Positions 26,705 through 35,631 of a DNA stretch of 64,000 nucleotides are shown one piece after another. How positions within the stretch are numbered: the first letter of the stretch is position 1; every line of letters begins with the position of its first letter. A program made the position numbers and the translations under genes. Source of the DNA: Novosphingobium sp. 9U (GTDB lineage Bacteria > Pseudomonadota > Alphaproteobacteria > Sphingomonadales > Sphingomonadaceae). The notes below the pieces were generated by a model. That model ran no database searches. It was not told the origin of the DNA and was given only the letters and a program-made list of their open reading frames with translations. The DNA is taken from positions 1 to 64,000 of the forward strand of contig NZ_LR732488.1 of assembly GCF_902506425.1 (NCBI RefSeq). The letters run 5' to 3'.

Positions 26705-27292
26705 TCAGACCTCAGGGTTGAACAGAAGGGCGAATTCCCCAGCCCGGGCCATGCAATTTTGATGAAACGCAAGGCTCACCAAGTGCGCTGAGGCAAGATC
26801 CTGCTTGGCCAGCGCCGCTGCGAGCATGGAACCCCTCGCGGGCATGTCGCCGATTGTGCGCGTCTCGAAACGTCGCACCATGCTCAGCCGGTCAGCGAGG
26901 TATCTGCGCAATCCGATAAGCGCCGCATCCTTGGTCTGGAGCGTGACGTCATCGAAAAGCCGCCACAGGTTACGGACGCGACGCCAGCTTGGGTGCGCTT
27001 GCGCTACAGAATTGACCGCCTGCTCGACACAAGATTGATGCGCTGAGTATAGCCCGGTGATTGTTCGCGCGTTGAGCGGTGCAAGGTAGAAGCCCTCGCG
27101 ATGATGGTCGACGACGATGTCTCGACCGGCAAGCTGACGCAGCGCCTCGCGCACTGGCGTCGTGCTCACGTGCAAAGCTTGTGAAAGCTCGACAATGCCG
27201 ATCCGATGCGAGGGCCGGTGCTGACCCTGGACGAGCCGCTCCAGCACGCCCGCATAGACTTCCTCGAATGTTAATCGTGATTTGTGGTGCAT
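26705..27292 (-). CDS. GntR-family transcriptional regulator
   Basis: 195 residues. The N-terminal winged helix is typical of GntR (FEEVYAGVLERLVQGQHRPSHRIGIVELSQALHVSTTPVREALRQLAGRDIV). The C-terminal about 110 residues are helical and resemble an FCD/VanR-type effector domain, but the metal-binding His residues of FCD are not evident. It sits 107 bases upstream of the lasso precursor on the same strand and is the natural candidate to control it, either from the same transcript or by binding the spacer 26598-26704. The effector is unknown. Confidence 0.85.
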   Translation of the reverse strand: MHHKSRLTFEEVYAGVLERLVQGQHRPSHRIGIVELSQALHVSTTPVREALRQLAGRDIVVDHHREGFYLAPLNARTITGLYSAHQSCVEQAVNSVAQAHPSWRRVRNLWRLFDDVTLQTKDAALIGLRRYLADRLSMVRRFETRTIGDMPARGSMLAAALAKQDLASAHLVSLAFHQNCMARAGEFALLFNPEV

Positions 27293-27561
27293 AGCTAAGC
27301 CGCCTCCTGATCCAATCGTGTGGGCAGGAGCAGCAGCGACTCAAGCGAATTGCGCGATCATCGTGGCGTCGGCCGGGTAACGGCCAGCAAGTTGTTGCAT
27401 AACGCGCGTTTGCTGATGATACTCCGCAAGCGCGCTGCGGGGATCCCGCACGAAAAATTGCGCGGGCGGAGAGGACGACGCTTTGGTCGTGGTGCGTAAG
27501 CCACGATGAAGGCGGATCGCAGGTGAGCCGAGGGCCATCGTGGCCGCTCATGGAGATCAGT
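27293..27561. promoter_or_regulatory. Divergent promoter region between GntR and Xre-like genes
   Basis: This 269-base spacer separates two regulators transcribed away from each other and must contain both promoters. No perfect operator-like repeat was found by eye. Confidence 0.35.
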
Positions 27562-28080
27562 ATGTCGTTCTCGTTTCTCGACCTGTCCGAAGAACGAGAC
27601 ATTTTGTGCAAGGTGTTCCGAGCGATAAAGAAGAAGCGCAATCTTACATCGCGTGAGATCGCTGACAGCATGGGATTGGCGCTTCGTACATACGAACAAT
27701 TCGAGAGTGGCTCTGGAAGGATCCTCTTTGGCCAAATTCAAAAGTTTTCGGAAGCAACGGATAGTGACCCATTCGCTATCCTGCTTGCTGTCATGTACCG
27801 GACGCCTGAGTTTGCCGTCCATTGTGCTGACAACAAGTTTCCACTCATCATCACTATGTCGATAGAGCGGTTTGCCGAGGACATGGGCTCCGATGTCTCG
27901 CTACTTGAGCCGCTTAATGTCATCACCGGATGTCAGAGATACCTTGCAGAGCTGAAGAAGAAGATCGCTGACGATGAGCTTACCGTTTCCAAGTGGCTAA
28001 ACGGGAAGCGTGGGTACATCGACCTTGGCCGTCTCAGCCTGCGCGGCTTTCGACGCACAAAGCGGCGAGAGGCACCATGA
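27562..28080 (+). CDS. Xre-like helix-turn-helix regulator (172 aa)
   Basis: The ATG at 27562 is chosen since GGAG lies 6 bases before it; ATGs at 27523 and 27550 are alternatives. The N-terminal half is a divergent HTH_3 domain: LCKVFRAIKKKRNLTSREIADSMGLALRTYEQFESGSG. A second helical half (ERFAEDMGSDVSLLEPLNVITGC… AELKKKIADD) ends with a basic tail (FRRTKRREAP) that may aid DNA binding. It is divergent from the GntR gene. A role in lasso control is possible but unsupported. Confidence 0.6.
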   Translation: MSFSFLDLSEERDILCKVFRAIKKKRNLTSREIADSMGLALRTYEQFESGSGRILFGQIQKFSEATDSDPFAILLAVMYRTPEFAVHCADNKFPLIITMSIERFAEDMGSDVSLLEPLNVITGCQRYLAELKKKIADDELTVSKWLNGKRGYIDLGRLSLRGFRRTKRREAP

Positions 28081-28294
28081 CTTGCACTGGTAGCGTCACT
28101 GGCGCACATCCTACTTCTGTGGCTTTCGTCTCGTTGCAGAGTCTTTAGCTCTGGCGCTGTAGTGCTGCATCCTCTTCATTGGTTGCCATTGTCGGCATGG
28201 CGGATCACAGATGTCGCTTAGACCAAACGACGAGCACTGATCAGCGTCCCGCCCTTCGGCCTCGCGCGCGGTTTAGAACGCGGTCGGGACTGAA

Positions 28295-28933
28295 CTAAGC
28301 ATGCTGACCCAGCGCTCGTCGCACCTCAGGCATTATCGTGTAGACGGCCTCGCGCTGTGCTCCTCGGTTCTCGTGATCGATGCGATAGCCCTGGTAGTGC
28401 CGGCGCAAGAGCCCGGCGCGAACCAAGTCCGAAACTGCCCGGCTGACATTCGTGCGCCCTGAATGCCGCAAGCGGTCTCTCACTGCTTGAGCGACGATGG
28501 TCTCGGTGCAATCCGGATCCGTGGGATTGTCGACGTTGTGAGCCACTTCTGCGCGTACCTTCCTCACGATCTTGAGGCGCCGTGGATCGCGTTGTGCGAC
28601 GGGGATCAAAGCGTCGCTCAGCCAGTCTCTGATGCCCACAAGACCTTTGCCTTCGCGCACATAGGGTCCAGCACGGCCGGACGCGTCAGAAACCCGGGCT
28701 ATCAAGTTCAGCACCATGAATGTGTAACGCGGCCTCGCAGATACATCCGCAAGGCGCTGCAGGATCTCAGGCAAATCGACCGCGTCAGGCTGCTCAACCA
28801 CATCAGGCTGCAAAGGTCGGTCGTTTAGGATCTCGAGGGAAGGCGAAGATACCGCGTGGCTAGCCTTTCGACTGATCTGCGCATTGCCGCCACGCTTTGG
28901 TTGATGGGGGCTGAAAAGATCGAGCTGGTACAT
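28295..28933 (-). CDS. Hypothetical winged-helix protein (212 aa)
   Basis: From ATG 28933 (MYQLDLFSPHQPKRGG). An in-frame ATG at 28951 is possible; neither has a strong ribosome site. The N-terminal 50 residues are polar. The middle and end look like a winged-helix DNA-binding fold (VAQAVRDRLRHSGRTNVSRAVSDLVRAGLLRRHYQGYRIDH, then a wing-like strand pair and AVYTIMPEVRRAL). A perfect 11-bp inverted repeat lies 70 bases upstream of the start. A plasmid-replication or partition-associated regulator is conceivable, but I do not recognise the family. Confidence 0.6.
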   Translation of the reverse strand: MYQLDLFSPHQPKRGGNAQISRKASHAVSSPSLEILNDRPLQPDVVEQPDAVDLPEILQRLADVSARPRYTFMVLNLIARVSDASGRAGPYVREGKGLVGIRDWLSDALIPVAQRDPRRLKIVRKVRAEVAHNVDNPTDPDCTETIVAQAVRDRLRHSGRTNVSRAVSDLVRAGLLRRHYQGYRIDHENRGAQREAVYTIMPEVRRALGQHA

Positions 28934-29002
28934 GGAACATATCAAGCACATTACGGAGGCAGTGTGAATCCCTGCCGTCGAGCTTGGGTTCTTTAGCCAC
29001 CC

Positions 29003-29037
29003 GTGACACTTTACCGGCGCTCGCGATAAAGTGTCAC
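29003..29037. repeat. Perfect 11-bp inverted repeat upstream of winged-helix gene
   Basis: GTGACACTTTA (29003-29013) and TAAAGTGTCAC (29027-29037) are exact reverse complements with a 13-base spacer. The half-site spacing of about 24 bases centre to centre (two helical turns) suits a dimeric DNA-binding protein. It may be an operator of the gene at 28295-28933 or a plasmid control site. Confidence 0.55.
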
Positions 29038-29039
29038 AC

Positions 29040-29803
29040 TTGGTTCCCGCGAAACCCGCGAGTTTATAAAACGTGCGGCATTATAGATGAAGCGATCACA
29101 GCCGGATGGCTATGATTTGGTAGATGCACGGCTAAGCTTCCTGCCAGCTTCGCATCCTTCAGGGCGGTAGCTGAGACGCAGTTGATAATGGTGGGTTCCA
29201 ATCATGTCGTTGCCGTCGACCATGGTGGTTTGGCCCACAGAATTGCGCTCAGGTGAAGTGTCGCCAGTGGTTCAGCTGAGCGCGGCACTTGAACTTAAGC
29301 TCAGACCCTGCCCGCATTGCTATCGCAGTCTTGTGCACTGGCTAAGCGTCCTGTCATTTGGGGATGAACCCGACTTAGAAGCCCGGGACCTGTGCAAGGA
29401 GCCCAGTGTTGGTCAACAAAGCGACAGCGCGGGCTTCCCCGATCCGGGGCGCCGTGGGTTTTGGACATCTCGTCCAAGCTGCGCCATTTGGCGTCGACCA
29501 AGTCAGGCTTTCACTTGGTCAGCCTTGACCAGCGTTTGTCCCCGCCGGCGAACCCCGCGGTGTGGATGAGGCGCGTTGAGCACCCCAATCAGACGATCGG
29601 GCAAATCAACCATGTGCAAACTGCGGATCGAAGCCGCACTGACGGTGTACGGGGAACGACTTGTCCCTGTCGATAGGGTGAGCCGTTCGACAGCGAAAAT
29701 CAGGCGCCCTTCCACCTCGCTCGAGGCACTTGCCTGCCATAGCGCCCGGCGATAGTGTCTTTGGGCGATAGCCGAACTAAGCCTCACATCGAGGCTTTAC
29801 CTC
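29040..29803. other. Spacer before the conjugation operon, no firm gene
   Basis: Frames on both strands (for example plus 29204-29569) have no ribosome site or motif. It should hold the promoter of the transglycosylase gene. No oriT-like element was identified with confidence. Confidence 0.35.
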
Positions 29804-30643
29804 ATGACCCGATTGCTTTGTTTCTGCTGCGCAGCGCTCTTAGCCTCTCCCCAAGCCGACGCCCGTCAGCCAGAGGTCGTGTATTTTCCGACAAGCGCGG
29901 CCGGCTTCCAAATCATAGAGGCGGGCTACAGGCATGACCGCAAGGATCCGACTGATGCCGATCTGGTTGATCGTGCCGACACCCCGCTTTCGAGCGGATC
30001 GATTCCCGATTCTCCTGCGATTCAGCAGCTACCAAAGGCTTCGCCCAGGTTCTATATTCCCAGATGGATGAGGAACAACAAGCCGGTCAGCGGACCGATC
30101 TTCTCAATCTCGGCCGCATACCCGCTTACACCGTGTTACGATGAACAATACCGGCCTCATCCCCTCTTGGCACCGCGCGTAGAGCTACGCCGCCAACGCT
30201 ACTACCGGCAAATGGCTGCTTCCGCTTGCAAGGCAGGGATCCCCATCGAGCTTTTTGATGCACTCGTCATCCAGGAAAGCCGCTATAATCCGGCTGCTTT
30301 AAGTTCAAAAGGTGCAGTCGGGCTCACACAGTTGATGCCCGCGACGGCTCGCGATCTTGGGATAGCTCGAAGTTGGCAAGTCGAAACCAACCTTGATGGT
30401 AGAGCTCGCTACTTGCGCAAGCAGCTCGATGCATTTGGCGCCTGGGACATGGCGTTAGGCGCCTACAATGCAGGACCGGGAAACGTGGCTAAGTACGGGC
30501 AGGTGCCACCTTTCCGCGAAACCCGAGAGTACGTCCGGGCCATACTCACAAGCATTGGCATGTATCGCGCAAGCAGGATCAAAGCGGTACAAGCAGGACA
30601 TACCCCTGCTCGCACTGTCGTGCTCACCTCCTACAAGCGGTGA
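29804..30643 (+). CDS. Lytic transglycosylase of the conjugation system (VirB1/orf169-like)
   Basis: 279 residues with a signal peptide (LLCFCCAALLASPQADA). The C-terminal SLT domain has the catalytic Glu in FDALVIQESRYNP, followed by SSKGAVGLTQLMPATARDLG and GAYNAGPGNVAKYG, all hallmarks of the family. It cleaves peptidoglycan glycan strands in the periplasm to let the type IV secretion channel through. The 120 residues between signal and SLT domain are not conserved. It is the first gene of the transfer region, about 390 bases ahead of the pilin, so it may have its own promoter. Confidence 0.9.
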   Translation: MTRLLCFCCAALLASPQADARQPEVVYFPTSAAGFQIIEAGYRHDRKDPTDADLVDRADTPLSSGSIPDSPAIQQLPKASPRFYIPRWMRNNKPVSGPIFSISAAYPLTPCYDEQYRPHPLLAPRVELRRQRYYRQMAASACKAGIPIELFDALVIQESRYNPAALSSKGAVGLTQLMPATARDLGIARSWQVETNLDGRARYLRKQLDAFGAWDMALGAYNAGPGNVAKYGQVPPFRETREYVRAILTSIGMYRASRIKAVQAGHTPARTVVLTSYKR

Positions 30644-31034
30644 ACCGTCGGCGATGGATGTGCGCTCGTGACGAACAAACTGGAGGCCTCCCAAAGATCA
30701 TAGCGCGGCAATCGTGCTCGCATGCAACCGGGACCGAAGCTTCGGCTCATTCAAGTTTCAGCTAGCGCTGCCTGGGAAAGGCGTTGCGGCTGATTCCTCG
30801 CCCCGCGATGTTTCACAAACGAGGCCCACCCATCCGGCAGGCATGGGGAGGCTTAGCCTTCTAAGCTTCGGCGTCGGGATGCCAGGCCTCGCCAAGTAAC
30901 AAGATTTGCGTCAAGGTTCCCTCTACTACCCGTATATTCGGAATGCAGAGCTAAAATGATTCCGATATCACGTGTGACCTGCATGTTACTGGGATGGCCG
31001 AAGCAAACGGCACGGCACATTTCAGGAGATAGAG
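30644..31034. other. Leader region before the pilin gene
   Basis: No gene is supportable. The AT-richer part around 30930-30975 (TATATTCGG, TAAAATGATT) is the best place for the promoter of the tra operon. Confidence 0.35.
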
Positions 31035-31406
31035 ATGAGGTTCTTCGCCATCAATAGGCCGATCTTGCAACGTGTGCGGTCCAGAAAGCGTCGTCGCAGT
31101 CTGCGCAAAGATGCTGGCGGTAAGCTGGTTTTACTGTCCGGGGCCGCTATCGCCGCAACCATCATAGGCTGTGATGCTGCATGGGCTGGGACTGATGCAA
31201 CCTTCGATACGGCGCTGACGCAGTTCACCGGCTTTCTTGAGGGTTCCGGAGGCAAGATCATTACCGTTCTTTCACTCGCTGGAGGGATCGTCGGCCTAGC
31301 CTCAGGCCGCTTCTCACTTGGACAGGTAGCGATCCCCGTCGGCGTTGGCGTGGGCGCTGGCACCGGCATTCCCATCGTCACTTCCACGGTGACGGCCACC
31401 ATCTAA
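31035..31406 (+). CDS. traA: Conjugative pilin (TraA/TrbC/VirB2-like)
   Basis: 123 residues from ATG 31035 (CAGGAGA before it). A long basic leader (RSRKRRRSLRKDAGGK) and hydrophobic stretch end at a signal-peptidase-like site (CDAAWAG-TDA). The mature part has two hydrophobic helices (ILEGSGGKIITVLSLAGGIVGLASG-like and VAIPVGVGVGAGTGIPIV), the two-helix plan of T4SS pilins. The mature size, about 70 residues, fits F pilin. It is located just before traL, E, K, B as in F-type operons. No TraX or TraQ homologue is seen. Confidence 0.8.
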   Translation: MRFFAINRPILQRVRSRKRRRSLRKDAGGKLVLLSGAAIAATIIGCDAAWAGTDATFDTALTQFTGFLEGSGGKIITVLSLAGGIVGLASGRFSLGQVAIPVGVGVGAGTGIPIVTSTVTATI

Positions 31407-31488
31407 GTGGCGGTCGGAAGAGTAGGCGTCCTGTCGGCCTTTTCTACTCGGGCCGGGCGCTACGGAACGGTACAGCATACCCTTACAG

Positions 31489-31704
31489 GTGTACAATCCA
31501 GAGCTGATTGGCCCTCAGACGATCCATGAGTTTCCCATGATGGTTATACCATCTGCCGGGGCGTCGTGGCTCAACATTTCGTCGTGGGCCTCTTTTCTCG
31601 CAACAGCTTGGTTCGGCTATCGCAAGCTCCGAGCTGGACGATCCCTGAAGTGGGTACCGCACCTTGCCTCTCGCGGCGTGCGGGAGGCTCAATCAAAGAA
31701 TTAG
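31489..31704 (+). CDS. TraL-like paralogue, short and divergent
   Basis: 71 residues starting with a non-ATG codon (GTG). The pattern YNPELIGPQTIHEFPMMVIPS… SFLATAWFGYRKLRAGRSLKWVPHLA follows TraL closely (in the real TraL: DDPELIGFWTLDEFIIMFVP… GAWFVYRKAKAGRSISWILHVA). It lacks the C-terminal end of TraL and the acidic residue of the LDE motif is changed to HEF. It is followed by 149 bases without a gene, then the complete TraL. It is either a degenerate duplicate or a specialised second TraL-like membrane protein. Confidence 0.6.
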   Translation: MYNPELIGPQTIHEFPMMVIPSAGASWLNISSWASFLATAWFGYRKLRAGRSLKWVPHLASRGVREAQSKN

Positions 31705-31852
31705 CTCTGACTTTTCGCTTCAGAATCATGGCGCGCTGCGGCGTCGACGTGCCGATCGTCGGCAGGAGGCACCGCAATGATCTGATCCGGGTGTCCCTGG
31801 AGCTGGCTGAAAGTCTCCCCCGGCCAGCTCTTTAACCTGACGGCGGTGTTAC

Positions 31853-32137
31853 ATGGACCGATATGCAATCCCAAAGCATCTTGATGATCCTGAGCTCATC
31901 GGCTTTTGGACCCTCGACGAGTTCATCATCATGTTCGTACCCTTTCTGTGGGGGGTACTTAGTCAGCACATCATTATTGGTCTCGTATCCGCGATTGGCG
32001 CTTGGTTTGTATATCGCAAAGCAAAAGCAGGTCGATCCATCTCGTGGATACTCCATGTTGCGTACTGGCATCTTCCGGGCAGCTTCTTCGGTCTCAAGGT
32101 AGCGCCGCCGTCCCATGTTCGCGTGATGGCAGGATAG
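31853..32137 (+). CDS. traL: Type IV conjugative transfer protein TraL
   Basis: 94 residues with the TraL pattern: short polar start, PELIGFWTLDEF, hydrophobic hairpin (IIMFVPFLWGVLSQHIIIGLVSAIGAWFV-like), then basic YRKAKAGRSISWILHVAYW. TraL is a small inner-membrane protein of the F-type channel, a VirB3 counterpart. The start ATG is close to GGTGTTAC with a modest ribosome site. It is followed 2 bases later by traE. Confidence 0.9.
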   Translation: MDRYAIPKHLDDPELIGFWTLDEFIIMFVPFLWGVLSQHIIIGLVSAIGAWFVYRKAKAGRSISWILHVAYWHLPGSFFGLKVAPPSHVRVMAG

Positions 32138-32139
32138 CT

Positions 32140-32718
32140 ATGGATATCACGCACGCTCATCTATCGTCACAACGTGTGCTCAAGCAGCGCAACGGACTTG
32201 CGATTGTCTCGATCGCGCTGACGATCGTGATCCTCATCCTCTTCATCATGGCGTCGACGCGCGATCGCGAGATCGTGCTCCAGCCCATCTCCCGCTCACC
32301 CCTGACGCTGAGCAGTGCCGGCGTGTCGCGTGAATACCTCGAGATGGTGACACGAGACGTCGCACTGCTGGCGCTCAATCGGTCGCCAGAAACGCTCAAG
32401 TACTGGATGGACAACATCCTGGAGATGACGGACCCACGAAGCCGGGGCCAGCTCAAGAGCGATCTGATCAAGGTCGTTGAGGAACAGCGCGGATCGCAGA
32501 TCACGCAGTTTTTCACCATCAACACCATCAGGACCGATCCCGAGGCGCTCACCAGCGACGTGATCGGCGTGCTGCACACGGTCGCGGGCTCGAAGGAAGT
32601 CACCACCCAGCCCAGAACCTTCCGTTTCACTTGGACCTACACCGGCGTGAGCTTGAAGCTGCGAGGCTTCGGCATTGTCGAAAAGGTGGAGAAGAGCCAT
32701 GACGCCGATGCTCAGTGA
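32140..32718 (+). CDS. traE: Type IV conjugative transfer protein TraE
   Basis: 192 residues from ATG 32140. One membrane helix near the N-terminus (NGLAIVSIALTIVILILFIMA) and a periplasmic domain (SPLTLSSAGVSREYLEMVTRDVALLALNRSPETL) match TraE, the VirB5/VirB8-like protein of F systems. The end overlaps traK by 20 bases. It is needed for pilus assembly. No oddities. Confidence 0.9.
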   Translation: MDITHAHLSSQRVLKQRNGLAIVSIALTIVILILFIMASTRDREIVLQPISRSPLTLSSAGVSREYLEMVTRDVALLALNRSPETLKYWMDNILEMTDPRSRGQLKSDLIKVVEEQRGSQITQFFTINTIRTDPEALTSDVIGVLHTVAGSKEVTTQPRTFRFTWTYTGVSLKLRGFGIVEKVEKSHDADAQ

Positions 32719-33460
32719 CGCATTACAGTGGCCCGCCTTCGGCGGTGTTGGCCTCTTGGCGCTGGCGCTCGCTGCGCATCCCGTCCTGGCAGCCGATCAG
32801 TCTTTGATCGCAGCGGATAACGGGGAAGTGCGCTGCACCGCCTCGCTGCGCGATCTCACGCGCATCTCGCTGAAGGACGATGAGTTCGCCTCGGTGTCCA
32901 AGGTCGCCACCGGTGTCCCGACCGACGACTTCTCGGTGGTCAACGAGCCGGTGCGTGGCGACATCTATATCTCGGTGCCTGAAGGGTACTCGAGGAAAGC
33001 GCTTTCGTTCTTCGGCACGTCGCGCAAGGGCTTCGTCTACAAGTTCGTCTGCTCGATAGCCGGCGACGACGCGACGCAGGTGTTTGTCGCAAACGCTGAT
33101 CTGGTAAAGCCGGCCAAGTCGGCCACCGCAATGCCGGCTTCGCTCTTCGCCAAGGACGACGCCGTGCGGCTTGTAAAAGCGATGTACGAGCAGGCGATCG
33201 TCGACGGGTTCGAGATCCGTCAGCACGTTCTGGCACCGGTCAACGTCGGTGCTCTGCGGGTCCAGATGATTGGTGAGTACCAAGGGGCCCAACTCACCGG
33301 CAAGACACTCAGGATCGAGAACAAGGGCTCCAGGCCCGTCGAACTAAGCGAGGAGAGCGTCAGTCCCAAGGCGATCGCCGTCAGCGTGGCCAACCCGCAC
33401 CTCAAGCCCGGCGAGGCGACCACCGCCTACATCGTCGTGGCATCGGGAGACCCCCGATGA
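32699..33460 (+). CDS. traK: Type-F conjugation secretin TraK
   Basis: 253 residues from ATG 32699, with GGAGAAGAG upstream inside traE. A signal peptide (LLALALAAHPVLA) precedes the mature protein. TraK is the VirB9-like outer-membrane core component that interacts with TraV and TraB. The C-terminal part (LRIENKGSRPVELSEESVSP, then NPHLKPGEATTAYIVV) is the typical beta-rich segment. It overlaps traB by 4 bases. Confidence 0.88.
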   Translation: MTPMLSDALQWPAFGGVGLLALALAAHPVLAADQSLIAADNGEVRCTASLRDLTRISLKDDEFASVSKVATGVPTDDFSVVNEPVRGDIYISVPEGYSRKALSFFGTSRKGFVYKFVCSIAGDDATQVFVANADLVKPAKSATAMPASLFAKDDAVRLVKAMYEQAIVDGFEIRQHVLAPVNVGALRVQMIGEYQGAQLTGKTLRIENKGSRPVELSEESVSPKAIAVSVANPHLKPGEATTAYIVVASGDPR

Positions 33461-34785
33461 AGCTGTTCCAGCGCAAGCCTAAAAACCTCGACGGTTCCGA
33501 GGGCGCGGAAGAGGGTGGCGAGCTCGTCGTCAACGACGCCACCGCCAAGCGCCAGAAACTCGCGCTCTACGGCGGCGGTGGTGTCCTCTCCGTCGTTGCC
33601 ATGGCCTGGATCCTGACGCCCAGTACCAAGATCAAGGAAGGCCTTGCAGGTAAGGAAAGCGACTCCGAGGTCAAGGTGTCGACTGATGCCATGGTCAACC
33701 GCCGCATGTCGGAAGCCGAGTGGATGGCGCGCTCGGAAGGCCAAATGGCTTCGTTCAACAACCAGATCAAAGGCCTGGAAGGACAGAGCAAGCAGATCGA
33801 AGGGTTGCAGGCGCAGATCCAGGCGCTGCAGACCGAAAAGGGCGCGATGGCCGAAGACGGTTCGCGTGTTCTTGGCGCCTACGAGCAGGAGAACGAGCAA
33901 CTGAAGGCGCAACTCGCGGAAGCGAAGCGCGCACCGCTTGCAGGACCGACGGGGCTCTATGGGAAGGGGGCGCCTGGCACCTACCAGGCCAGTAGTACCG
34001 CGCCAGCTTCGGCGCTCGCCAATGCCGAGCCAGGGCTGGCGCTAACGCGCAACAACGAAATCAAGCTGGTCTCGTTCGAGGGCAGGGCCAACGGTGGGAC
34101 CGGCAATCGGATCGCACCCTCGAAGGCCACCAGCTACACCGACAGCCCCAACTATCTGCCGCCCAATTCGATTGCCAAAGCAACCGTGGTGGTGGGCGTC
34201 GATGCCGCGGCCAACGTCAAGAGCCAGAACGATCCGCTGCCCGTGGTGCTGCGCATCACCGGGCCGGCGCGCTCGGTCTACTCGCAAGGCAAGCTGCTGC
34301 GCACGACGATCGAGGGCTGCATGGTCAACGGCGCGGCGCAAGGCGATCTCAGCTCCGAGAAGGTCTACGTCAAGCTGCAGCGCATGACGTGCCCGCAGCC
34401 GGGCGGCCGCTTTGCCGTCAGCGAGGTCAAGGGCTTTGTCGCGTTCGGCGGTAAGACTGGTGTGCGGGGCAAGGTGGTCAGCCGCGAAGGAGGGCTCGTC
34501 GGCCAGGCGTTCCTGGCAGGGCTCGCGGGCGGATTCGGCAAGGGCTTCTCGCTCAATACTCAATCCACCCTGACGGCACCGCAGGTCAGTGTCGGTGGCA
34601 AGCGCGACCAGCTGGGTATCGGCGAACTCGCGCAAGGCGGCCTGGGTGAAGGCATTTCGACCTCGGCCGAGACGGTCTCGAAGTACCTGATCGAGCGCGC
34701 CGAGCAATACCAGCCGGTCATCGAAATGCCGACCGGGATCGAAGTCGAGATCGTGTTTCTCGACGGCGTCTTCATTCGCAACTGA
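33457..34785 (+). CDS. traB: Conjugation channel protein TraB (VirB10-like)
   Basis: 442 residues. One N-terminal membrane helix (YGGGGVLSVVAMAWILTP), a coiled coil (residues about 95-160, GLEGQSKQIEGLQAQIQALQTEKGAM), then the VirB10/TraB C-terminal domain (FVAFGGKTGVRGKVVSREGGLVGQAFLAGLAGGFG, ending EMPTGIEVEIVFLDGVFI). It spans both membranes and links the outer core to the inner-membrane complex. The start overlaps the traK stop. Confidence 0.92.
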   Translation: MKLFQRKPKNLDGSEGAEEGGELVVNDATAKRQKLALYGGGGVLSVVAMAWILTPSTKIKEGLAGKESDSEVKVSTDAMVNRRMSEAEWMARSEGQMASFNNQIKGLEGQSKQIEGLQAQIQALQTEKGAMAEDGSRVLGAYEQENEQLKAQLAEAKRAPLAGPTGLYGKGAPGTYQASSTAPASALANAEPGLALTRNNEIKLVSFEGRANGGTGNRIAPSKATSYTDSPNYLPPNSIAKATVVVGVDAAANVKSQNDPLPVVLRITGPARSVYSQGKLLRTTIEGCMVNGAAQGDLSSEKVYVKLQRMTCPQPGGRFAVSEVKGFVAFGGKTGVRGKVVSREGGLVGQAFLAGLAGGFGKGFSLNTQSTLTAPQVSVGGKRDQLGIGELAQGGLGEGISTSAETVSKYLIERAEQYQPVIEMPTGIEVEIVFLDGVFIRN

Positions 34786-34800
34786 CGGGAGTTTCGAAAG

Positions 34801-35631
34801 ATGAAGGTTCATCACAAGATCGTTGCCGGTCTGGGCCTGGTCGGGCTCGCCGGCGCGGTCGGCGCCTACGCACAGGCTCCGGCCAGTGACGCGCAAGTCC
34901 TTGAGCTTCTCAAGGCACGGCTGCCTAAGACGCAGGTCGCCAAGGTCGACTGCTCGCGGATAGGCACGCTCTGCGAGGTGCAAGCTGGCTCGCAGCTGTT
35001 CTACACCGATCGCTCAGCGCGCTATCTGGTGATCGGCCGTGTCTACGACATGGAGATGCGCCAGGATCTCACGGCCGCACGGCTGCTCGAGATCAATCCG
35101 GAGATGCTCATCGGCGGTGCCGCCGCCGGCGACAAGGCAGAGGCAGCCAACGCCGCGCCTGAGACTGCCGATCCGGTTCAGGCGGGCCGTGGTCTCAAGA
35201 AGGCAGGGGCGCAGAAGGTCTCGCTCGAGGGGCTGCCCAAAAATGGCGCCGTTGAGTGGGGCTCGGGCGGGCCGAAGGTTACTGTCTTCAGCGATTTCCG
35301 CTGCGGTTACTGCAAGGCGCTGCATGAGGCGCTGCGCACCATGAACGTGCGCGTGATCGAGCGGCCGATCTCGGTCCTCGGCACCCGGATGATCTCGAAC
35401 GCGGTGGTATGCGCGCCAGATCGCCGCAAGGCGCTTGCTGACGCTTACGAGGGCCGGGACCTGCCTGCAGGTCGCCAGTGCGACACCTCGGGGCTCGATG
35501 CCAACGAGAAGTTTGCGCATGCCAACGGCTTCGACGGCACGCCGGTGATCGTCCGCGCGGACGGCGCGGTGCTGCAAGGTTTCAGGCCCACGGCCTTCCT
35601 GGAGACCTGGCTCAAGGGGGCGGGATCGTGA
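34801..35631 (+). CDS. DsbC-like periplasmic disulfide isomerase
   Basis: 276 residues with a signal peptide (VAGLGLVGLAGAVGAYAQA). An N-terminal dimerisation-like domain (LEINPEMLIGG at about 100) is followed by a thioredoxin fold with the active site CGYC (FSDFRCGYCKALHEALR) and the cis-Pro segment GTPVIV. The gene lies inside the tra operon between traB and traV and probably isomerises disulfides in TraN, TraU and TraH, which are Cys-rich. A ribosome site (GGGAG) is 11 bases before the ATG. Confidence 0.9.
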   Translation: MKVHHKIVAGLGLVGLAGAVGAYAQAPASDAQVLELLKARLPKTQVAKVDCSRIGTLCEVQAGSQLFYTDRSARYLVIGRVYDMEMRQDLTAARLLEINPEMLIGGAAAGDKAEAANAAPETADPVQAGRGLKKAGAQKVSLEGLPKNGAVEWGSGGPKVTVFSDFRCGYCKALHEALRTMNVRVIERPISVLGTRMISNAVVCAPDRRKALADAYEGRDLPAGRQCDTSGLDANEKFAHANGFDGTPVIVRADGAVLQGFRPTAFLETWLKGAGS

